From assembly GCA_004556345.1 (NCBI GenBank), contig SFHQ01000003.1:12802-76801 (forward strand): a stretch of 64,000 bases of DNA. The letters run 5' to 3'. The translations under genes and the position numbers were made by a program. This DNA comes from Clostridiales bacterium (GTDB taxonomy: Bacteria; Bacillota; Clostridia; Oscillospirales; Oscillospiraceae). Under the pieces are notes generated by a model, which was not told the DNA's origin, made no database searches, and saw nothing but the letters and a program-made list of their open reading frames with translations. Positions within the stretch are counted from its first letter, which is position 1; the number at the start of each line of letters is the position of its first letter. Shown one piece after another: positions 59,037-64,000 of this stretch.

Positions 59037-60365
59037 TTGAAAATTCCCCTCAAGAAAATCCTGCTCTACAGCGCCCTGGTGCTGCTGGGGCTGGTGATCG
59101 TCTTTCTGGTCTGCCGGCTCATGCTGAATCTCAGCGCCGTAGGCCATGCCCTGTCCAGCGTGGTCGGAGCGCTGCGGTCCATCGTGCTGGGCTGCGTGAT
59201 GGCCTACCTGCTCTACCCCCTGACGCGGTTTGCCGAGCAGTTTCTGCTCTTCCATCATGTGAAGCCCAAATCGGCCCGCACCCTCTCCACCGCCTTTTCG
59301 ACCATCGTCCTGCTGACCTTGATCTTTTTGTTCGCCTATTTCATCATCCCCCAAATGGTAGTGAATCTTCCGCCGCTGATCCAAGGGCTGCCGGAAATGA
59401 TCCAGAGCTTTTCCAAAAATCTCTCCGATTTTCTGGTGGAGCATGGCCAGTCCACCGAGATCATTCAGGAAACACTGGACAAAGTGGCCGGGATGTTCCA
59501 GTCCTGGCTCCAGGATGACCCTCTCTCTGCCCTGTCGAACGTCATGGAACGGGTCGCCGCCGCTGCTGTCGGTGTGCTCAACTTTATCATTGGGATCATC
59601 GTCATGGCCTATGTGCTCATGAGCCGGGACCACTTCGTGGGCCAGGGGAAAAAGCTTCTCTTCGCCCTCTGCCGCAAGCGCACCACCTGCGACCGCATCC
59701 TAAAGCACCTGCGGGTCATCAACCGCATCTTTACCAATTTCGTCTCCGGCAAGCTGCTGGACTCCCTCATCATCGGCCTGCTCTGTGCCGCCTGCCTGGC
59801 CATTCTGCGCATCCCCTACGCCGGTCTCATCAGCACCATCGTGGGCATCACCAACATCATCCCCGTCTTCGGTCCCTTCTTTGGGGCCATCCCCTCGGCG
59901 TTTTTGCTCCTGCTGACCGACCCCTACAAATGTCTCGTCTTCCTGATCTTCATCGTCATCTTGCAGCAGGTGGACGGCAACATCATCGGCCCCAAAATTT
60001 TGGGCGACTCGACGGGCCTGTCGGCCTTCTGGGTGCTCTTCTCCCTGCTGCTGTTCAACCATCTCATGGGCTTCTGGGGGATGCTGCTGGGCGTGCCGCT
60101 GTTTGCCTCCTTCTATTACTTGCTGCGGGAGTTCATCAACAGCCGCCTGAAAAAGAAGGGCCTGCCCCTGGCGACCCAGGACTATGTGCACGTGGCAGGC
60201 ATCGACGAGAACGGTACCATCTCCTACATGCCGCCTCCATCCATCGAGTTCCACCCCCTGTTCCGGGGCAGCAACAGCCTGCGGGCTAAGATCGCCCAAT
60301 GGCTCCAGCACCCGACCCCGCCCCATCGGAAGTCAAGGGATGACACGGACAAACCCGATGATTGA
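59037..60365 (+). CDS. AI-2E/PerM-family membrane transporter
   Basis: A 442-residue membrane protein of the YdiK/TqsA/PerM family with about eight helices (paired helices near 8-30 and 40-60, then 90-112, 165-190, and a cluster at 235-350 with GITNIIPVFGPFFGAIPSA). Relatives export AI-2 or work as cation antiporters; the substrate here is unknown. Translation starts at TTG, supported by GGAGG 9 bases upstream and the KIPLKKILLYSALVLL start. Confidence 0.88.
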   Translation: MKIPLKKILLYSALVLLGLVIVFLVCRLMLNLSAVGHALSSVVGALRSIVLGCVMAYLLYPLTRFAEQFLLFHHVKPKSARTLSTAFSTIVLLTLIFLFAYFIIPQMVVNLPPLIQGLPEMIQSFSKNLSDFLVEHGQSTEIIQETLDKVAGMFQSWLQDDPLSALSNVMERVAAAAVGVLNFIIGIIVMAYVLMSRDHFVGQGKKLLFALCRKRTTCDRILKHLRVINRIFTNFVSGKLLDSLIIGLLCAACLAILRIPYAGLISTIVGITNIIPVFGPFFGAIPSAFLLLLTDPYKCLVFLIFIVILQQVDGNIIGPKILGDSTGLSAFWVLFSLLLFNHLMGFWGMLLGVPLFASFYYLLREFINSRLKKKGLPLATQDYVHVAGIDENGTISYMPPPSIEFHPLFRGSNSLRAKIAQWLQHPTPPHRKSRDDTDKPDD

Positions 60366-60392
60366 CCCCACCCCCGGAGGTGACCCTTTCCC

Positions 60393-60941
60393 ATGCTGAA
60401 AAACCGAATGAGTTTCCGCGTGGCCTTCTGCGGCATTTTGGCCGCATTGATGACCGTCATCATGCTGGTGGGGCCGCTCATCCCCACCATGACCTATGTC
60501 GCGCCTGCCGCCGCCGGGGTGTTCCTCATCCCCGTGGTGTGGGATTTCGGCGGAAAGGCCGGCGGGCTGCTCTACGCCGCCGTGGCGCTGCTGGTCTTTT
60601 TCCTGGCCCCTGACAAAGAGGCCGCCCTGTGCTTCGTGCTGCTGTTTGGCTGGTACCCAGTGGCCCGACCCAAGCTCCAGCACATCCGGCAGAAACCCGT
60701 GCGCCTGGTGGTCAAGCTGGCGCTGTTCAACGCCGCCCTTCTCGCCATTTACGCCCTGCTCCTGTTCGTCTTCGTCATGCCGGACTTGCAGCAGGAGGCC
60801 CAGAGCTGGACGGCCCTGCTGCTGGTGGCCTTCTTCGTCCTGGGCAACATCAGCTTCCTGCTGTACGACGTGGTGCTGGGGCGGATCGCCGATCTGTATG
60901 TCCGGCGGCTGCGGCCGAAGTTATTTCGGCGGGGGCTGTGA
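60393..60941 (+). CDS. Polytopic membrane protein of unknown function
   Basis: A 182-residue protein with about five helices (12-32, 36-53, 58-75, 107-130, 139-160) and a short basic C-terminus. GGAGG lies 14 bases upstream and the gap to the AI-2E-type gene is 27 bases, so it is co-transcribed. It resembles small ECF S-like membrane proteins in shape, but there is no family motif I can rely on. Confidence 0.72.
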   Translation: MLKNRMSFRVAFCGILAALMTVIMLVGPLIPTMTYVAPAAAGVFLIPVVWDFGGKAGGLLYAAVALLVFFLAPDKEAALCFVLLFGWYPVARPKLQHIRQKPVRLVVKLALFNAALLAIYALLLFVFVMPDLQQEAQSWTALLLVAFFVLGNISFLLYDVVLGRIADLYVRRLRPKLFRRGL

Positions 60942-60952
60942 GCGGAGCGCAC

Positions 60953-60974
60953 GGGCCGCAGGGGTCTGCGGCCC
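60953..60974. repeat. GGGCCGCA...TGCGGCCC hairpin
   Basis: An 8-bp perfect inverted repeat with a GGGGTC loop and no T run. It resembles the scattered GC-rich intergenic palindromes of high-GC Clostridia; it may mark the 3' end of the transporter operon. Confidence 0.55.
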
Positions 60975-61030
60975 CTACGAAATACGCCAGACACCCAATA
61001 TAACTATAAAAACAACGAGGTATGTTCCCC

Positions 61031-62449
61031 ATGAAACAGAGAATGTGTTCCCTTTTCCTCGCGCTTGTCCTGCTGCTCTCCCTGGCCGTCCCGGCAGCGG
61101 CAGCCGGGACGATGCCCTTTACCGACGTAAAAGAATCTGATTGGTTCTACTCCTATGTCAAAACCATGTACGACAACGAACTGGTCTCCGGCACCACCCC
61201 CACGACCTTCTCCCCCCAGGACACCGTGACCCTGGGCGAGGCCCTGAAGTTCGTCCTCAACGCCGCTGGGTACACCGCCCCCACCACCAGCGGCAAAAAC
61301 TGGGCCAGCGGCTACTACCAGCTGGCCCAGGAAAAAGGCTTTCTCAACAGCAGCTGGAGCCTGGGCCTGAACGACGCCATGAACCGCCTGCAGATCGCGG
61401 AGCTCATCGTAAACGTCCTGGGCGTAGAGCGGAAGCAGCAGACCGCCTCCCCCTTCACCGACACCAGCGACGTAGCCGCCCTCATTCTCTCCGACCACGG
61501 CATCTTCGAGGGCACCACGGAACGCGATGGCAAGACCTACTTCTACCCCCAGCGGAACATCTCCCGCGCCGAGATCAGCACGGTCATCTGCCGGGTAAAC
61601 GAATTTAAGAAGAACCAGGAGCAGACCCCCGACGAGCCGGACAACCCCCCGGACATCCCCGACGACCCCGGCACCATCGACCCGGATGACGACAATTCCA
61701 AGCCCACCTCCGGCAAGTATTTCTACTACCAGGGCCATAAAGTGTACATCCCCGACAACATCGCCCTGCGAGACTACGACGCCTCCCTCTTCCAGCTGGA
61801 CGAGAACGGCTACATGCACTACGAGAGCGACCTCTACACCTCCACCGTCGGCGTCGACGTCTCCCGCTACCAGGGCAATATCGACTGGGCGCAGGTGAAG
61901 GCCTCCGGCGTAGACTTCGCCATCCTCCGCCTGGGCTACCGGGGCTACGGCACGGGCAAGATCGTCCTGGACACCTACTTCCGCCAAAACATCCAGGACG
62001 CCCAGGCCAACGGCATCGAGATCGGCGTGTACTTCTTCTCCCAGGCCATCAACGAGGCTGAGGCCGTGGAGGAGGCCCAGTACTGCATGGACGTGCTGCA
62101 GAACTACAGCATCACCTACCCCATCGTCTTCGACTGGGAGCCATACAGCAACAACACCAACGCCCGCACCAACGGTCTTTCTGACAAGATGCTCACCAAG
62201 TGCGCCGTGGCCTTCTGCCAGGCCGTGGAGGACGGCGGGTACGAGAGCATGGTCTACTCCAACCTGAGCTATTTCTACTTGCACTTTGATATGTCCAAGC
62301 TGGCCGAGTTCCCCCTGTGGCTGGCCAACTATGTAAAGAAGACCAACTTCCGCTATCACTTTGACATGTGGCAGTATTCCTGCACAGGTACCGTGCCGGG
62401 CATCCAGGGGAATGTGGATCTGAATATCCGGCTCATCCCGAAAACTTAA
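61031..62449 (+). CDS. SLH-domain GH25 lysozyme
   Basis: Secreted peptidoglycan hydrolase, 472 residues. A signal peptide (1-26, ending PAAAAG) is followed by SLH-type repeats that bind the cell wall (about 27-200, FTDVKESDWFYSYV and FTDTSD), a Pro/Asp-rich linker (about 203-235) and a GH25 domain (about 265-472) with DVSRYQGNIDW and the catalytic FDWEPY. The ATG at 61031 has GAGG at a workable distance. A remnant of a second copy of its last 26 codons lies 1.35 kb downstream, and a T-box follows the gene. Confidence 0.92.
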   Translation: MKQRMCSLFLALVLLLSLAVPAAAAGTMPFTDVKESDWFYSYVKTMYDNELVSGTTPTTFSPQDTVTLGEALKFVLNAAGYTAPTTSGKNWASGYYQLAQEKGFLNSSWSLGLNDAMNRLQIAELIVNVLGVERKQQTASPFTDTSDVAALILSDHGIFEGTTERDGKTYFYPQRNISRAEISTVICRVNEFKKNQEQTPDEPDNPPDIPDDPGTIDPDDDNSKPTSGKYFYYQGHKVYIPDNIALRDYDASLFQLDENGYMHYESDLYTSTVGVDVSRYQGNIDWAQVKASGVDFAILRLGYRGYGTGKIVLDTYFRQNIQDAQANGIEIGVYFFSQAINEAEAVEEAQYCMDVLQNYSITYPIVFDWEPYSNNTNARTNGLSDKMLTKCAVAFCQAVEDGGYESMVYSNLSYFYLHFDMSKLAEFPLWLANYVKKTNFRYHFDMWQYSCTGTVPGIQGNVDLNIRLIPKT

Positions 62450-62470
62450 CTGCTTCAAAACCAAACGCAT

Positions 62471-62569
62471 CCCCCTTGACAATTCCCCCCGCTCGTCTTA
62501 TAATAACTCCCATCAGAAACAGGCATTGACGGGAACCTTCCCGGCAAGCTGGCCCAGAGAGGGCGCGTC
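62471..62569 (+). repeat. Direct repeat, copy 1 (T-box promoter and leader start)
   Basis: 99 bases identical to 63902-64000 (offset 1431). It covers the promoter and the first part of the T-box leader. The second copy runs to the window edge, so the repeat may be longer. Confidence 0.97.
62476..62504 (+). promoter_or_regulatory. T-box promoter, copy 1
   Basis: Perfect -35 TTGACA, 17-base spacer, perfect -10 TATAAT. Confidence 0.93.
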
Positions 62570-62753
62570 CTGAGCCGTCCACCGAACTCTCCCTTCGCGT
62601 TTTCCGGGCAGAGCGTAGGCTGGACCGGGTCCCCGCCCGTTACAGCGGAAACGAAGCGGCACGTCTTTTTTCTTGAGACGTTGCAAGCAGGGTGGAACCG
62701 CGAGATAATCCCAACACTTATCCCGCCCCTGACCAAAATCAGGGGCGGGTTTT
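62511..62753 (+). ncRNA. T-box leader without a downstream synthetase gene
   Basis: A tRNA-sensing leader of about 240 bases: the T-box motif AGGGTGGAACCGCG is at 62689-62702 and an intrinsic terminator (CCCGCCCCTGA/TCAGGGGCGGG and TTTT) is at 62722-62753. The UGGA in the T-box would pair with a tRNA whose discriminator is U, such as Gly, Cys or Thr; both tRNA-Gly and tRNA-Cys here have U73. No aminoacyl-tRNA synthetase or amino-acid gene follows for at least 1.1 kb, only an AT-rich gap and a surface-protein gene. Confidence 0.92.
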
Positions 62754-62759
62754 CTTTAT

Positions 62760-63028
62760 GGCTCCGTTTCGCAGCCGATGCCCGCCCCAATCTTCTAGTC
62801 TCATGATATCCAATATAGCAATATAGAGAGAATGGACGAATGTTGATCATAGAGATCCTTCCGTTTGGTTACCTATATTTTATTAGAATTTTATCGGAAT
62901 ACAAGAGAAATCACGAGAAAGAAAACGGGCACCGAAAAAAAATAAAATACACACTTTTCAATTTAGAACTTATTCGACAGATTCTATACTTTGTAGAATA
63001 TGATTAAAGTGAAAAGCAGGCAATAATA
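62760..63028. other. AT-rich non-coding stretch
   Basis: About 270 bases much richer in A+T than the rest of the window, with no supportable gene on either strand. It runs into the promoter of the stalk-domain protein. Probably part of the inserted or recombined segment. Confidence 0.7.
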
Positions 63029-63057
63029 TTGACATATTAATAATTTAATGTTATAGT
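63029..63057 (+). promoter_or_regulatory. Promoter of the stalk-domain gene
   Basis: Perfect -35 TTGACA, 17-base A+T-rich spacer, -10 TATAGT, 70 bases before the ATG. Confidence 0.85.
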
Positions 63058-63128
63058 CGAACCGCGATAACTCAATGGAAGAAAACAGTGGGAATGGAGC
63101 CAATGAGCCAACGATAGGAGGAAACAAG

Positions 63129-63791
63129 ATGAAGAAGAAAAGAAGGGTCCTTGCGGCTGTGCTGTGCTGCGCGTTAACGCTGGTTACGGTCGCCTACGCC
63201 ACCAACGCGACGAAAACCATCCAGGCCGCTTACATGAACATTAAGCTGGTGGTGGATGGCGTACCGATCACGCCCAAGGACAGCAACGGATCGACGGTAG
63301 AGCCGTTTATCTACAACGGTACGACCTATCTGCCGGTGCGTGCGGTTGGGGAAGCCCTAGGTAAGCAGGTCTCTTGGGATGGAGAGACTAAAACTGTGTA
63401 TCTTGGTCAGGCCCCCGGCCAGGTCACGTACTTGATGGACGTATGCCCTCCCTACGAAAACTACGACTTAGATGTCCCAGAGACCTTCTTGATGGCAGGA
63501 GACAGATATGCGCAAGGATTTACCATGGCCTACCGCGGCGCATATGCGCTGTTTCACTTGAATGGAGCCTATGATACGTTGGAGTTTGACTTCGGCCATA
63601 TTGACGGTGCATCAATGAATGAGGCCGAATATCACTTCTATCTGGATGGAAAGCTGGTCCAAACAATAGCGGCGAACCCTGAGGCGCTGGTCAAACATTA
63701 CAAAATTCCCTTAAAGCACGCGCTTCAATTGAAAATCACCAGAACAGGACATACTGCCCGCTATGGTTTTGCCCAGGTCACGGTGCAGTAA
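63129..63791 (+). CDS. Stalk-domain (copper amine oxidase N-like) protein with NPCBM-like domain
   Basis: A secreted 220-residue protein: signal peptide or anchor (1-25), a copper-amine-oxidase-N/stalk module (about 33-95, IKLVVDGVPITP, TYLPVRAVGEALGKQVSWD), and a C-terminal module (about 110-218) like NPCBM carbohydrate-binding domains (YALFHLNGAYDTLEFDFG, YHFYLDGKLVQTI). AGGAGG is just upstream. Its codons look less GC-rich than those of the neighbours. It sits between two copies of the lysozyme-tail/T-box sequence, so it was probably brought in by recombination. Likely a wall- or glycan-binding surface protein. Confidence 0.83.
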   Translation: MKKKRRVLAAVLCCALTLVTVAYATNATKTIQAAYMNIKLVVDGVPITPKDSNGSTVEPFIYNGTTYLPVRAVGEALGKQVSWDGETKTVYLGQAPGQVTYLMDVCPPYENYDLDVPETFLMAGDRYAQGFTMAYRGAYALFHLNGAYDTLEFDFGHIDGASMNEAEYHFYLDGKLVQTIAANPEALVKHYKIPLKHALQLKITRTGHTARYGFAQVTVQ

Positions 63792-63800
63792 GCAATTGAA

Positions 63801-63881
63801 TTGCAGTATTCCAGCACCGGCACCGTGCCGGGGATCAGCGGAAACGTGGACCTGAACATCCGCCTCATCCCGAAAACTTAA
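63801..63881 (+). pseudogene. Remnant of a second GH25 lysozyme gene (last 26 codons)
   Basis: The frame ends QYSSTGTVPGISGNVDLNIR and LIPKT-stop, nearly the same as the C-terminus of the GH25 gene, with several silent and a few amino-acid differences. No upstream part of the gene remains; it joins the tail of the stalk-domain gene. Confidence 0.92.
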
Positions 63882-63901
63882 CTGATTGAAAACAAAATCC
63901 A

Positions 63902-64000
63902 CCCCCTTGACAATTCCCCCCGCTCGTCTTATAATAACTCCCATCAGAAACAGGCATTGACGGGAACCTTCCCGGCAAGCTGGCCCAGAGAGGGCGCGTC
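63902..64000 (+). repeat. Direct repeat, copy 2 (T-box promoter and leader, truncated by window)
   Basis: Identical to 62471-62569. It holds the same promoter (-35 TTGACA at 63907-63912, -10 TATAAT at 63930-63935) and the leader start from about 63942. The real synthetase gene probably follows outside the window. Confidence 0.95.

Overview
The window looks like part of the chromosome of a spore-forming, anaerobic, high-GC Clostridia, most likely Oscillospiraceae (Flavonifractor/Intestinimonas-like). Supports are sigma-A type promoters with 17-bp spacers, strong AGGAGG ribosome sites, a sporulation sigma factor of the SigK type, a T-box leader, a cobalamin riboswitch, the anaerobic (cobalt-early) B12 pathway and SLH-domain surface proteins. 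The genus is an inference; no rRNA is present.

Layout: 1-3.1 kb, polysaccharide O-acetylation genes (MBOAT, DHHW/AlgX-like) behind a response regulator. 3.1-3.7 kb, a five-gene tRNA operon (Val-Asp-Phe-Gly-Cys). 3.8-14.3 kb, housekeeping genes: hslO, a methyltransferase, a YerC-like regulator, purA, a polyferredoxin, sigK and sbcDC. 14.5-19.6 kb, a LuxR/MalT-type regulator, a FAD-linked oxidase and threonine ammonia-lyase. 19.7-24.1 kb, a metal-handling cluster (FeoB-associated-like/HMA protein, AraC regulator, two small proteins, P-type ATPase) with three TTAG-N6-CTAA operator-like sites; the ATPase is frameshifted near its C-terminus. 24.2-25.6 kb, an HxlR/radical-SAM divergon. 25.6-32.6 kb, a giant GLUG/coiled-coil surface protein coupled to an MMPL exporter, with a divergent TetR regulator.

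32.6-53.3 kb is the centrepiece: one roughly 20-kb minus-strand operon of 22 genes, started by a consensus promoter and gated by a cobalamin riboswitch with a terminator. The first five genes encode a lipoprotein CbiK chelatase, a two-module NEAT-like lipoprotein and a FecCD-type ABC importer. They are followed by cbiD, L, F, G, H, J, ET, A, then cobT, cobU, cobS, a degenerate cobU paralogue, cobC, cbiB, cobD, cbiP and cbiC, mostly joined by ATGA stop/start overlaps. The head of the operon may be a surface metallo-tetrapyrrole capture and metal-exchange module wired to B12 control; this is the most interesting hypothesis in the window.

53.3-64 kb holds an AAA/DUF4143 ATPase, a membrane phosphoesterase, a VanZ protein, a RelB/YafQ toxin-antitoxin pair whose toxin carries an in-frame stop, an esterase, an AI-2E-type transporter and an SLH-GH25 lysozyme. 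The lysozyme is followed by a complete T-box leader that has no synthetase gene behind it. After an AT-rich stretch and a stalk/NPCBM protein, the lysozyme tail and the T-box promoter/leader recur; the leader repeat is identical over 99 bp up to the window edge, so a duplication and insertion has split the original T-box locus.
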